In this document: positions 18,327-29,743 of the stretch, piece by piece
Layout: every line of letters starts with the position of its first letter
Position numbering within the stretch: the stretch's first letter is position 1
NCBI RefSeq assembly: GCF_024753565.1
Contig: NZ_JANTPT010000002.1
Location: 186,001-250,000, forward strand
Source: Mechercharimyces sp. CAU 1602
Lineage (GTDB): Bacteria > Bacillota > Bacilli > Thermoactinomycetales > JANTPT01
DNA length: 64,000 nucleotides
Reading direction: 5' to 3'
Position numbers and translations under genes: made by a program
The notes under the pieces: generated by a model
Told to the model about the DNA's origin: nothing
Seen by the model: the letters and a program-made list of their open reading frames with translations, nothing else
The model's database searches: none

Positions 18327-19426
18327 CAACAATCCACCTCCCCCAGTACGATATCAATTCCGCCTAGGATGGCAACGAGATTAGCCATGTTTTCCCCTTC
18401 TAGTAAATGGGGCAGTATTTGCAAGTTATTAAATGAAGGGCGACGGAATTTACAACGCCATGGCTTATCCCCCTTTCCTTTCGTAACCAAATAACACCCT
18501 AACTCTCCCCGCGGTGATTCCAAACGCGTATAAACCTCCCCTTCAGGCAAACGAATAAGGCGAGGCACTTTAGCCATGATCGGTCCTGAGGGAATCTGTT
18601 GCAAAGCTTGAGCTAGAATGCGAAGGGACTGACGCATCTCACCCATTCGACATACATACTTAGCAAACAGATCCGATGTCTCCCCCACCGGAATATCAAA
18701 TTGAAAACGATCGTATATAGAGTAAGGCTCATCTTTACGGAGGTCCCACTTCACTCCAGTCACACGCAAATTACTACCAGTCAATCCATATTGAATAGCT
18801 GTTTTGGCATCATAGACGCCTATACCCTGGGTCCGTCCCTGAAAGATTTCATTTCCTGTTATCAAGGCTTCATATTCGTCCACATGGTGCTCCATATCTA
18901 CAACTAATTGCTCTACTTTTTTAAGCCAGATAGGTGAGGCATCCCACTTTACTCCACCCACCCGCATATAATTGAAGGTAATACGCGCTCCACATAATTC
19001 ATTAAAAAGATCCAAAATTTTTTCTCGTTCCCGAAAGGCAAACAGAAATGGGCTCATCGCTCCAATATCTAATAAGTACGTGCCAAACCAAACAAGATGG
19101 CTGGCGATGCGATTTAATTCCATCGCTATCACGCGCAAATACTCCGCTCGCTCTGGCACATTCGTCTCCATCATCGTCTCCACCGCTTGTACCAGGGCAT
19201 AATTATTGGTCATCCCTGATACATAGTCCATCCGATCCGTATAGGGAATAATTTGTGTATAATTTAATTCCTCCGCCAGCTTTTCTGTCCCACGGTGCAA
19301 ATACCCAATGACTGGCGTCGCTTCGCGAATGATCTCTCCATCAATTTTTAGTACGAGTCGAAAGACACCATGTGTACTGGGGTGTTGTGGTCCTACATTA
19401 AGTAGCATCTCTTCTGTGCGCAACAT
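18326..19426 (-). CDS. nuoD: NADH-quinone oxidoreductase subunit D
   Basis: The 49-kDa type subunit that together with NuoB forms the quinone reduction site. The 366-residue product begins MLLNVGPQHPSTHGVFRLVL after a few residues, contains the quinone-site His region (GPQHPSTHG) and Tyr in IIPYTDRMDYVSGM, and ends with the conserved ANLVAILGGIDIVLGEVDC tail. ATG is about 12 bases from GGAGG, a rather long spacing. Unusually, it is separated from nuoC by 223 bases (see the separate entry). Confidence 0.96.
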   Translation of the reverse strand: MLRTEEMLLNVGPQHPSTHGVFRLVLKIDGEIIREATPVIGYLHRGTEKLAEELNYTQIIPYTDRMDYVSGMTNNYALVQAVETMMETNVPERAEYLRVIAMELNRIASHLVWFGTYLLDIGAMSPFLFAFREREKILDLFNELCGARITFNYMRVGGVKWDASPIWLKKVEQLVVDMEHHVDEYEALITGNEIFQGRTQGIGVYDAKTAIQYGLTGSNLRVTGVKWDLRKDEPYSIYDRFQFDIPVGETSDLFAKYVCRMGEMRQSLRILAQALQQIPSGPIMAKVPRLIRLPEGEVYTRLESPRGELGCYLVTKGKGDKPWRCKFRRPSFNNLQILPHLLEGENMANLVAILGGIDIVLGEVDC

Positions 19427-19649
19427 AATGTCAACATTCCTCCATTATAAAGAGGTTTAATAACCAAGTATGACCTCGCAAACTCACCCTATATTGATAG
19501 CTAAAAACCAAATAGTTTCTAACATTCCGATCCCTATCTTTCAAACCAGCTTTAGATCCCACGTCCTCTTCTAAAGGGGACGTTTCCAATCAGATGGGGT
19601 TTACCTGATCCCCTGATGTGTTAGCTTTCGTTGAAACGAACTTAAGTAG
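19427..19649 (-). other. Non-coding, hairpin-rich gap between nuoC and nuoD
   Basis: No ORF of note is seen. On the minus strand, reading downstream from the nuoC stop, three hairpins occur in succession: TTCGTT/AACGAA (about 19629-19642), ATCAG..GGG paired with CCC..CTGAT (about 19588-19617), and ACGTCC/GGACGT (about 19560-19582). None has a T tract, so these look like RNA structures or processing sites rather than terminators. The neighbouring nuo junctions are mostly overlapping or under 30 bases. Confidence 0.6.
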
Positions 19650-20333
19650 CTATATCCCTTCATCATATGGCTCATAATCTTTTCGAAGAGGGTGACCCGT
19701 CCAGTCGTCCGGCAACAAAATTCGACGTAAATTGGGATGACCGGTGAAGGAGATCCCAAGTAAATCATATGCTTCCCGCTCGTTCCAATCTGCTCCCGCC
19801 CAGATATCTGTCACAGAGGGCACTGTTGCCTCCTCTTTTGGTGTGGGAACATGAATACAGAGGTCATGTTTATGAATAAAAGAATGGAGATGAACGACTA
19901 CTTCTAAATACTCTCCTTGATCCAGACCTGCAAAATGGCGTAAATAATCGAAGGAAAATGATGGATCATCACGTAAAAAAGAAGCTACGCCTCTCCATTT
20001 TGAAGGGGGAACAACCCAGGTGAGCAAATGATTATTCCGTTGGTTAATATAAGCCTCTTGGATCACATCCTCACCCAGCTCCGCACTTATCGTCGCTACC
20101 CACTCTTCCAATAGTGGCTGTTTTGGAGAAGGAGGAGGAGGCTCTGTTTCTTTTTTCGCGCGTGAGGCTGGTCGCTCTTTCTTCTCGATAACCTTCCCTC
20201 TTCCTTGCGCTAGCTCTTTAGCTCGCTCTGTCTGCTTCGATTCCTCACCATTGTTCTCAGCCTCCTCTACTCTCCTGTGCCGCTTATCCAGTCTTGGTGC
20301 AGAGGATTGTTTGGGTTGCTGTTTTTCACTCAT
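19650..20333 (-). CDS. nuoC: NADH-quinone oxidoreductase subunit C with charged N-terminal extension
   Basis: The 30-kDa type subunit of the peripheral arm. The conserved domain covers about residues 75-227 and contains [39 protein letters not shown] and the end [13 protein letters not shown], the family signature. The first ~70 residues are a Lys/Glu/Gln-rich, low-complexity extension ending in a Pro run; extensions of this kind are typical of Bacillus-type NuoC. It starts 4 bases after nuoB. Confidence 0.95.
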   Translation of the reverse strand: MSEKQQPKQSSAPRLDKRHRRVEEAENNGEESKQTERAKELAQGRGKVIEKKERPASRAKKETEPPPPSPKQPLLEEWVATISAELGEDVIQEAYINQRNNHLLTWVVPPSKWRGVASFLRDDPSFSFDYLRHFAGLDQGEYLEVVVHLHSFIHKHDLCIHVPTPKEEATVPSVTDIWAGADWNEREAYDLLGISFTGHPNLRRILLPDDWTGHPLRKDYEPYDEGI

Positions 20334-20337
20334 CCGC

Positions 20338-20850
20338 TTATGTCACCTGCTTCCCTGTCTTCGCTTCGTACTGAATTTTCTCTTTTAATTTGTGAATACC
20401 ATATATCAAGGCAGCTGGATTAGGCGGACAACCTGGAATGTATACATCGACAGGTACGACTTGATCCACCCCTTTGACCACCGCATACGACTTTACATAT
20501 GGTCCTCCTGCTGTAGCACAAGAACCCATTGCAATCACCCATTTCGGCTCTGGCATCTGATCATATAATCTCCTGAGCAACGGCGCCATTTTTTTCGTCA
20601 CCGTTCCTGACACGATCATCACATCAGACTGCCGCGGAGAAGCCCGAAAAATAACACCAAAACGATCGAGATCGTAATGTGCTCCTCCTGTACCCATCAT
20701 TTCAATTGCACAACAAGCGAGACCGAATGTAAGCGGCCACATCGACTGGCTACGTGCCCACCCCTTTACCCGATCTAGCGTGGTCGTAAGCACATTCCGT
20801 TCTAATTCCTGTTGCTCTGGTAACAGTAATCCATCCTCTTTTACTCCCAT
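20338..20850 (-). CDS. nuoB: NADH-quinone oxidoreductase subunit B (cluster N2)
   Basis: Holds the terminal [4Fe-4S] cluster N2 next to the quinone site. The adjacent cysteines of the pattern are in [11 protein letters not shown], with the third ligand in [11 protein letters not shown] and the fourth in PGCPPNP. Length 170 is normal. The ATG overlaps nuoA by 10 bases. Confidence 0.97.
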   Translation of the reverse strand: MGVKEDGLLLPEQQELERNVLTTTLDRVKGWARSQSMWPLTFGLACCAIEMMGTGGAHYDLDRFGVIFRASPRQSDVMIVSGTVTKKMAPLLRRLYDQMPEPKWVIAMGSCATAGGPYVKSYAVVKGVDQVVPVDVYIPGCPPNPAALIYGIHKLKEKIQYEAKTGKQVT

Positions 20851-21227
20851 TCAAACACCTTCTTTTTCCAAGCATAGAGAAGCCCTACAATCAACATGAA
20901 TAAAAAGAGCCCCATCTCAAAGAGAACAAAGAGTCCGATTTCATCTCGAAGAGTATCATACGCTGTCGCCCAGGGATAAAGAAAAGCGGCTTCCACTTCA
21001 AAAATTACAAACAAGAGCGCAAACAGATAATAACGTACATTAAACTGGATCCAACTATCTCCTACCGGTTCAGCCCCGCTCTCATACGTGATCCTCTTCT
21101 CTTCCGAAGGAAAATCAGGTCTAAGCCAGCGAGAGAGAGTAAAGGCGATGACAGGCAGTGCCACACCGATAAAAATAAAGTAAGCGATCATAAGAAATGA
21201 CTGCGAGATGTCCAATCCCGTTCTCAC
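20841..21227 (-). CDS. nuoA: NADH-quinone oxidoreductase subunit A
   Basis: A 128-residue three-helix membrane subunit at the arm junction. The conserved cytoplasmic loop appears as [43 protein letters not shown], including the FxxEVxFLYPW acidic motif. The listed GTG start directly abuts GGGAG; TTG four codons later (21215) is 11 bases from GGGAGG and also possible. It is the first gene of the operon; the set is the 11-subunit type without nuoE, nuoF and nuoG. Confidence 0.94.
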   Translation of the reverse strand: MRTGLDISQSFLMIAYFIFIGVALPVIAFTLSRWLRPDFPSEEKRITYESGAEPVGDSWIQFNVRYYLFALLFVIFEVEAAFLYPWATAYDTLRDEIGLFVLFEMGLFLFMLIVGLLYAWKKKVFEWE

Positions 21228-21288
21228 CTCCCCCTCTGAAGCGTACGTGTAAAATCACCAATTATGAGTCTTCCCACTTATTTGTAAA

Positions 21289-21477
21289 CTATGATTTACT
21301 GTCTTGTTGATACATGTATTCATTCGTGATCTGCCTCCGCTTTTCCTCCATTTTTTGCACAGTTGATGTAAGCGCTCTCATTTTCATTCGAGCTATACGT
21401 TCAGACGATTCCCCAACGATACCAAAGCAGAGAAGACCCCAGTCTAAACTCCTAACTTGATCGATAAGAATCTCCAT
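21289..21477 (-). other. Doubtful 62-codon ORF upstream of nuoA
   Basis: An open frame between the MFS gene and nuoA, with a hydrophobic start and a Lys/Arg/Gln-rich second half. I do not recognise it. There is no Shine-Dalgarno sequence before the ATG, and that ATG falls inside a likely -10 box, so expression as annotated is unlikely. The 21228-21551 interval otherwise holds the nuo promoter and an MFS terminator. Confidence 0.2.
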
Positions 21478-21501
21478 AGATCACAAAAACTAAGTTGTCA
21501 A
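21473..21501 (-). promoter_or_regulatory. Sigma-A type promoter for the nuo operon
   Basis: Minus strand: TTGACA (21501-21496), 17 bases, TATGGA (21478-21473). The -35 is perfect, the -10 weak. Transcription would begin near 21466, leaving a leader of about 240 bases before nuoA. Confidence 0.5.
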
Positions 21502-21519
21502 CAGATCGTGCGTGAAAAT

Positions 21520-21541
21520 AAGGAGAGGTAGTCCTCTCCTT
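21520..21541 (-). terminator. Terminator after the MFS gene
   Basis: AAGGAGAGG and CCTCTCCTT form a perfect 9-bp stem with a 4-base loop, just after the MFS stop codon, followed on the minus strand by ATTTTC. It insulates the nuo promoter from the efflux gene. Confidence 0.75.
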
Positions 21542-21551
21542 TCAGCCTTGC

Positions 21552-22779
21552 TCACTTTCTCCCATTATTGATCCCTATCAGTACGTACAAAAGCACTACC
21601 GGAGCTAATATCACACTACTACTCATAATACTAAGCCCCACTGACGATTTTAGCGCAATCCATCCCAATATCGGTCCCCCACCAATCTGTCCGAGAGCAT
21701 CTACTTGACCCACAGTGGACATCACGGTAGCCCGTACCTGACTACTTTTAATTTGAGAGTTTATCCAAGCACGAAAGAGAGGGGCATTGGTACCACGAAG
21801 GATAAAAACCAGCCAGTAAGTCATAATGGCGAGCATAAAGTGGCTGGTGAAAGCAAAAAAGACGATTGCTGCCATTAAAAACAGGTTAATAAGCGCCAAT
21901 ATCCAAACATACTCTAAATTGCCGCTTTTTTCAACCCTCCTACGTATCCATTCGACTACTATGATATTGAGTACCATCGCTCCACCATTTAAAATTCCAA
22001 ACCATACGACTGGATCAAGTGATCCAATCTCTGGTAGAGTAAACTGCTGCAAAAAGTGAAGTGTCCATAATCGATCAAATCCTTCGGAATAAAGCCCCTG
22101 TAACAGGGCAACGAATAGCGCCACCCATAACATATAACTTTTCCTAATATATTTAAAGCCGGCAATAGCTATCCCCACCCACTTGTTCCAACTAGTCAAC
22201 CCATGGTTTGCCAGCGGATGAAAGTGCTGCTCCGGCATACATGCCGTTAGAAACATTGCTAAAATAAGAAAACTGATACCACTTAAAATTATAGGAAGAG
22301 CATAGCTTAATTGAGCTAACATAATGCTTATACCAATTCCGATTAATGCTCCTCCTTGTGCCACTTGTGCTCCCCGTAAGTAAACGGACGATAGATGCTC
22401 TTTCTGCCATTCATCCGCGATCCAAGCATCATCTGCCCCACTAATAAACGTAATCCCCAATCCCCAAATCAACTGCGCTACAAGAACAGAGTAAAAGAAC
22501 GGCCATAACCCTTCGAGGAGAAAACCCATTCCCATCAAAGAGAGTCCGATCACAATGGAGCGTTTACGACTCGTTCGATCAGCTACTATCCCTGTAGGGA
22601 TTTCAAAGATAAAACAACTTAATTCCAATGTCATTCCTACTAATACCAACTGAAAAGCATTCATGCCAATGGTTTCGATATAGAAAACCTGACTTACAGT
22701 GGACATTAAAGCAAAAAAAAAGGGATGTCATCCCTGAATAGATAAGATAAACGTGATACGCTGAGAAAGAATGATTCAT
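21552..22779 (-). pseudogene. MFS efflux transporter, frameshifted in a T9 run near the 5' end
   Basis: A DHA3-like major facilitator with about 12 helices; GIVADRTSRKR near residue 60 is MFS motif A in the loop between helices 2 and 3. The intact frame begins only at 22706 and lacks most of helix 1. Upstream, ATG at 22779 has an excellent ribosome site (GAGGAG, 7 bases) and reads MNHSFSAYHVYLIYSGMTSLFF, then hits a run of nine T (plus-strand A at 22713-22721) and goes out of frame. With eight T it continues FALMSTVSQVFYIETIG into the main frame, giving a normal 408-residue transporter. So the gene is off by one base, through mutation, phase variation, polymerase slippage or sequencing error. 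An attenuator-like leader precedes it; the substrate is unknown, but drug export is likely. Confidence 0.8.
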
Positions 22780-22841
22780 TTTTAGACTCCTCTATTTTTG
22801 GGATCCTCAAATAAACTCCTCACGCATCATCTGTGGAAAAC

Positions 22842-22875
22842 AAAAAACAAGTATGGATGATCACCATACTTGTTT
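22842..22875 (-). terminator. Intrinsic terminator in the MFS leader (attenuator)
   Basis: A perfect 12-bp stem (AAACAAGTATGG at 22845-22856 paired with CCATACTTGTTT at 22864-22875), 7-base loop, followed on the minus strand by a run of six T counting the stem end. It lies 63 bases upstream of the MFS start codon, inside the leader transcript, where it would stop transcription before the gene. Confidence 0.9.
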
Positions 22876-22914
22876 CCGCTCTAAAAGCTCTCCTTACACG
22901 GAGAGTCTCTAACT

Positions 22915-22980
22915 CTATTTATAGGGATGCGAGCCAGCAGATGATAGCAGGTGCTCATTCAAGAAAGAGCAAAAAAGCAT
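22915..22980 (-). CDS. Putative 21-residue leader peptide
   Basis: A short ORF, ATG at 22980 to TAG at 22915, starting MLFCSFLNEHLL and ending GSHPYK. GGAGG stands 10 bases before the ATG. It lies in the transcribed leader of the MFS gene, directly before a CTCTCC/GGAGAG hairpin (about 22887-22904) and the strong terminator at 22842-22875. This order (promoter, short ORF, competing hairpins, terminator, resistance-type gene) is that of ribosome-sensed attenuators of antibiotic-resistance genes in Gram-positives. GAGC in mid-ORF can pair with GCUC either before or after it, and GCUCU near the start can pair with AGAGC just before the terminator, giving alternative folds. Translation is inferred, not shown. 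Confidence 0.5.
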   Translation of the reverse strand: MLFCSFLNEHLLSSAGSHPYK

Positions 22981-23152
22981 ACGAAATAGACCTCCAATTC
23001 CCAACTTTTTAAAGCCGAAGTGATGACCAGATAGGCATCGCTCCTGCACAGGAAGAGAAGATTATCTAAACTTTTATGCTCTATTCATTATTGACTAGGA
23101 ATGAAACACCTTTGCTAGCACATCGCATCACTCTTTTCACATTAATGGTTAT

Positions 23153-23181
23153 ATTATACTGTATCGTCTTATCACTGTAAA
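23153..23181 (-). promoter_or_regulatory. Sigma-A promoter of the MFS leader transcript
   Basis: Minus strand: TTTACA (23181-23176), 17-base spacer, TATAAT (23158-23153). A near-consensus promoter located just beyond the atp terminator. The leader from about 23146 to the MFS ATG at 22779 would be roughly 365 bases. I looked for T-box, SAM, lysine, purine and FMN riboswitch signatures in it and found none. Confidence 0.75.
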
Positions 23182-23198
23182 CAATGATTATACTTAGT

Positions 23199-23231
23199 AA
23201 AAAAAAGCAGCACCCCAAAGGGCACTGCTTT
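23199..23231 (-). terminator. Terminator of the atp operon
   Basis: AAGCAGTGCCC and GGGTGCTGCTT pair in a GC-rich stem just after the atpC stop codon, followed on the minus strand by eight T. Confidence 0.9.
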
Positions 23232-23239
23232 GTTAGTGC

Positions 23240-23641
23240 TTAGCGACGACCAGAGATATTGAGACGATTGATCGCACGCTGCATTGCCATCTCAGCACGA
23301 CGAAAATCGACATCATCCTGTTTATTGACAAGGCGTTGTTCTGCACGCACTTTTGCACGTTCAGCACGATCCACATCAATCTCACTTGGTAGTTCAGCGG
23401 TTTCTGCCAAGATGGTCACTTTATCAGGACGCACTTCGAGAAACCCGCCACTAATCGCAATCTGTAGCTCTTGGCCACTCTTTTTGATGCGCACGATGGT
23501 GATATCTAAGGGGCTGACAAGAGGGATGTGATTAGGAAGAATCCCAATATCTCCTTCTGCCGCACGCGTAGATACCATTTCCACCTGCTCAGAGTATACT
23601 TTCCGTTCGGGTGTCACAATATCAAGCTGCATGGTACTCAC
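23240..23641 (-). CDS. atpC: ATP synthase F1 epsilon subunit
   Basis: Epsilon is part of the central stalk and can brake ATP hydrolysis. The product has the N-terminal beta-sandwich (QLDIVTPERKVYSEQVEMVSTRAAEGDIGILPNHIPLVSPL) and a C-terminal helical hairpin rich in Ala, Arg and Glu. GTG at 23641 is 9 bases from GGAG and aligns with the B. subtilis N terminus; an ATG two codons upstream (23647) is the alternative. Last gene of the operon. Confidence 0.96.
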   Translation of the reverse strand: MSTMQLDIVTPERKVYSEQVEMVSTRAAEGDIGILPNHIPLVSPLDITIVRIKKSGQELQIAISGGFLEVRPDKVTILAETAELPSEIDVDRAERAKVRAEQRLVNKQDDVDFRRAEMAMQRAINRLNISGRR

Positions 23642-23666
23642 GGGCATTCGCTCCTTTTACGCAGCC

Positions 23667-25088
<1,422 letters not shown>

Positions 25089-25116
25089 TTATGGCACATC
25101 TTCATCATTCTATCCG

Positions 25117-25974
25117 TTACGCGTTCGCTCCAGCGACGATTTCTGCCAGTTCTTGTGTAATCGCCGCTTGACGTGCGCGGTTGTAGTGCAGATTCAGCTT
25201 ACCGATCATTTCGCTCGCATTATCAGTGGCACTACCCATAGCAGACATACGAGCACCTTGTTCACTCGCTTTCGACTCCAAAGCCGCACTGTAAATCAAG
25301 GTTTCCGCATAGCGAGGAAGCAAGGATTCCAACACTTCTTCTGCTGAAGGTTCATACTCATATGCGGGAGAGTTACCCGACTCTTCCTGAGCGAGATCTT
25401 CCAAAGGTAACAATCGTTTTTCGACTGGTATCTGTGTTACTGGATTTACAAACTCGTTATATAACAGATATAATTCGTCAAATTGCTCATCCGCATAATA
25501 GCGAACCGCATTTTTGGCTACTGCCTTCACATCGGCAAAGTCCAAATCATCTGGAAGCCCAACTACTGAGTCGAGCACCGGATAGCCACGCTTCTTCAAG
25601 AAGTCTAGCCCTTTGCGTCCAATGACGAACATCGTATATTCATCTTCAGTCTGATGACGCTCTTTCACAGTTGCCACCAGTTTACGCAATAAGTTACCGT
25701 TAAACCCACCTGCTAACCCGCGATCTGACGTGATGATCAAATACCCTGTCTTTTTCACTGGACGGGAGGTTAACATCGGATGACTTACCCCTTGCGTTCC
25801 TGTTGCGATGCTGGTTACCACTTCACCCAGCTTCTCAGCATAGGGACGTGCCGCTTCCGCACGCTCCTGCGCACGCCGCAACTTCGCCGCCGCAACCATC
25901 TCCATCGCCTTAGTAATCTGCTTTGTGTTTTCCACGGAGCGAATGCGACGCTTAATATCTCGCATATTCGGCAT
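25117..25974 (-). CDS. atpG: ATP synthase F1 gamma subunit
   Basis: The rotating central shaft. The conserved N-terminal helix (MRDIKRRIRSVENTKQITKAMEMVAAAKLRRAQ) and C-terminal helix (SEQGARMSAMGSATDNASEMIGKLNLHYNRARQAAITQELAEIVAGA) are both intact. Length 285 is normal. It sits between atpA and atpD as in all bacterial atp operons of this type. Confidence 0.97.
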   Translation of the reverse strand: MPNMRDIKRRIRSVENTKQITKAMEMVAAAKLRRAQERAEAARPYAEKLGEVVTSIATGTQGVSHPMLTSRPVKKTGYLIITSDRGLAGGFNGNLLRKLVATVKERHQTEDEYTMFVIGRKGLDFLKKRGYPVLDSVVGLPDDLDFADVKAVAKNAVRYYADEQFDELYLLYNEFVNPVTQIPVEKRLLPLEDLAQEESGNSPAYEYEPSAEEVLESLLPRYAETLIYSAALESKASEQGARMSAMGSATDNASEMIGKLNLHYNRARQAAITQELAEIVAGANA

Positions 25975-26079
25975 ATCAATTCACCGCCTTTTACACCATC
26001 GCTGGTTCATCTGTACAGATCGCTCCGACAGATGAACTCAGATATTGATGGGTACTTATACACTTTGTGTTACTAGAAC

Positions 26080-27624
<1,545 letters not shown>

Positions 27625-28170
27625 CTAACTGACATGTGATTGACGCAACTGTTGTTCAAACCGATCCAACTTACTTTTGATGCTGCCATCATAGAGACGA
27701 TCGCCGATGCGTACAACAACGCCACCGATGATTGTTGGATCAACAATATTGGTAATCCGCAATTCTTTCCCCATCTTCTTGGAAAAAGCTTGCGATAATT
27801 GTGCAGCCTCTGCTTCTGTAAGTGTAACCGCCGTTGTTACCACCGCTTCAGCAACTCCACGCGCTTCGTTGGCTAGCTTCTGATAGCTACGCACAAAGTC
27901 AGTAATAACGGCTTCACGACCACGTTCGATCAATAAGATGAGCACATTGGTTGTTAACGTTGACATGGACTCACTTACTTTCAGCAATACTTCTTTCTTT
28001 TGCTTGACATCTACCGTCGGGTGTGTCAACCATTTCTTAAGTTCCGGGGTATGCCCAAGCATTTGATCCACTGTCACAAGCTCTTCCTCCACTTGTTCCA
28101 GCAACCCTTGTTCTTGAGCGGCCTCGAATAGCGCTTTGGCATACCGCTTCGCTACGACTGCGCTACTCAT
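27625..28170 (-). CDS. atpH: ATP synthase delta subunit
   Basis: Delta joins the top of F1 to the b-subunit stalk. The 181-residue protein has the N-terminal helical domain (VAKRYAKALFEAAQEQGLLEQVEEEL) and the C-terminal signature near VDPTIIGGVVVRIGDRLYDGSIKSKLDRFEQQL. It overlaps atpF by 4 bases (ATGA type). Confidence 0.96.
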   Translation of the reverse strand: MSSAVVAKRYAKALFEAAQEQGLLEQVEEELVTVDQMLGHTPELKKWLTHPTVDVKQKKEVLLKVSESMSTLTTNVLILLIERGREAVITDFVRSYQKLANEARGVAEAVVTTAVTLTEAEAAQLSQAFSKKMGKELRITNIVDPTIIGGVVVRIGDRLYDGSIKSKLDRFEQQLRQSHVS

Positions 28171-28652
28171 TGCAATTCCCCTGCCTCTTGGATGTAACGA
28201 TCAACCAGTTTGGCTTGTTCGCTTGCATCCAATTCTTTTTCCATCAGCTTTGAAGCAAGCAAGACCGATAGTTGTCCCACTTCACCGCGCAACTGGGCAA
28301 CCGCTTTTTCTTTTTCTTGTATGATTTCCGCTTTCGCGTCATTTAGCATTTGTTCAGCACGCTCGTTAGCGGCAGCGATAATCTGTTGTGCTTCTTGCTC
28401 TTTCTGCTTCTTCGCACGTTCAAGAATCGCATGTGCCTCGTTGCGAGCCTCCTTCAATGCAGCTTGTTGATCAGCAATCAACTGCTCTGCCTGCTTCTGG
28501 CTATTTTCTGCCGCGCTAATTTGCTCATCGATATAGGATTGACGCTTGCGCATCACTTCTACCATCGGACGCAAAGCAAATTTCGAAACCAATAGCATCA
28601 GAACCAAGACGACCGCAAGTAGAAATGCCATTGTACCCACATGTAGACTCAA
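28167..28652 (-). CDS. atpF: ATP synthase Fo b subunit
   Basis: Peripheral stalk subunit: one N-terminal membrane helix (about residues 8-27), then a long charged coiled coil rich in Ala, Glu, Gln and Lys. Length 161. The start codon is TTG, with AGGAG 9 bases upstream. Confidence 0.96.
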   Translation of the reverse strand: MSLHVGTMAFLLAVVLVLMLLVSKFALRPMVEVMRKRQSYIDEQISAAENSQKQAEQLIADQQAALKEARNEAHAILERAKKQKEQEAQQIIAAANERAEQMLNDAKAEIIQEKEKAVAQLRGEVGQLSVLLASKLMEKELDASEQAKLVDRYIQEAGELQ

Positions 28653-28742
28653 ATCCGGTCACTCCTTTCAATCACAAATGGCCTCTTACATCGAAACAAA
28701 AAGGGGGCGTTATCCCGTCCCCCACTCTATCTTCAAGTAACT

Positions 28743-28967
28743 TTAGCTGCCGATGACACCCATCAATACCAAGATCCCGAAAGCGATCGAAATAATTGGA
28801 AGCGCCTCAACAAGACCCAATGCGATCATGGACTGACCAAACAACGTACCACGTGCTTCTGGTTGACGAGCGATACCCTCGATGTAACGGCTAAACAAAA
28901 TTGCGTTCCCCAAACCTGCTGCAATCGCTGCAAATGCGATCATGATTCCACCAGCTAATACACTCAT
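28743..28967 (-). CDS. atpE: ATP synthase Fo c subunit
   Basis: The 74-residue two-helix hairpin that forms the rotor ring. The ion-binding carboxylate is Glu54 in GLVEALPI. It is followed by Ala, and helix 1 (AAIAAGLGNAILF) has no Gln at the Na-site position, so proton coupling is predicted. The polar loop RQPEARG is conserved. Ribosome site and spacing are normal. Confidence 0.97.
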   Translation of the reverse strand: MSVLAGGIMIAFAAIAAGLGNAILFSRYIEGIARQPEARGTLFGQSMIALGLVEALPIISIAFGILVLMGVIGS

Positions 28968-28999
28968 TTTAAAAATCCTCCTTAGTAGTTAAGAAAATT

Positions 29000-29743
29000 T
29001 TAGTGATCATCCGCCACTTTTTGTCCAATATACACCATTGCTAACACGGTAAAGATAAAGGCTTGGATCGTTCCTACAAAAATCGAAAATCCAACCCAGA
29101 TTAGCAGGGGTAGCCCCGCCAACAAGCCTGCCTTCAGCATGATGATGATCAATACTTCACCTGCAAAGATGTTTGCCCATAACCGCATCCCGTGAGTTGT
29201 CGGTTTTGCCAATTCATCGATGATATGGAGTGGGAACATCGGTATATAAGGCTCAAAGTAATGCTTAGCATACTTCTTCGGGTTCTTGCGAATCCCCAAG
29301 AAATGTGCAAACAGCGTAATGGCAAAGGAGAGGGCAAATGCCACACTCAAATCTGCTGTCGGCGACTTAATAATCGACACTTCATTATGGGCGTCTTCAA
29401 GCACTTCGCTTGTTAAGCCCAATGAAGGAATCGGTTCATGCACCTCTGCCGAAAGCATGAAGATGACACCCAATTGGTTGGAAAAAAAGATGAACAGGAA
29501 TATCGTAAATGCCATCCCTAAAAATTTATCCGCCTGTTTATGATCCAAGCTCATGCGGGTAACTCCCTGGATAAATTCGATCACCATCTCCATGAAGTTT
29601 TGTAAACCCGTCGGCCTCATACTAAGACGCCGTGAAGCTAGAATCGTAAGAAGTAAAACGATTGCTGCAACGATGACTGATCCCAATACAACGGTTAAAT
29701 CAATGGCCCATATCCCCGAACCCAACTTCGGTGTTGCTTCCAT
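29000..29743 (-). CDS. atpB: ATP synthase Fo a subunit
   Basis: Subunit a provides the two proton half-channels. The helix with the essential Arg reads MRLWANIFAGEVLIIIM. The late helix FVGTIQAFIFTVLAMVYIGQ has the conserved Gln. The frame opens at 29797, but the ATG at 29743 is 8 bases from AAAGGAGG and gives 247 residues with the usual N terminus (MEATPKLG...). It overlaps the end of atpI by 44 bases. Confidence 0.96.
   Translation of the reverse strand: MEATPKLGSGIWAIDLTVVLGSVIVAAIVLLLTILASRRLSMRPTGLQNFMEMVIEFIQGVTRMSLDHKQADKFLGMAFTIFLFIFFSNQLGVIFMLSAEVHEPIPSLGLTSEVLEDAHNEVSIIKSPTADLSVAFALSFAITLFAHFLGIRKNPKKYAKHYFEPYIPMFPLHIIDELAKPTTHGMRLWANIFAGEVLIIIMLKAGLLAGLPLLIWVGFSIFVGTIQAFIFTVLAMVYIGQKVADDH

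Noticed and set aside
11211..21227. nuo operon missing nuoE, nuoF and nuoG as a broken complex I
   Set aside because: The 11-subunit form is the standard Bacillus-type complex; all eleven frames are intact.
22880..23150. T-box or classic riboswitch before the MFS gene
   Set aside because: No T-box GGTGG-type antiterminator sequence, no S-box, L-box, purine or FMN core; the short ORF fits attenuation better.
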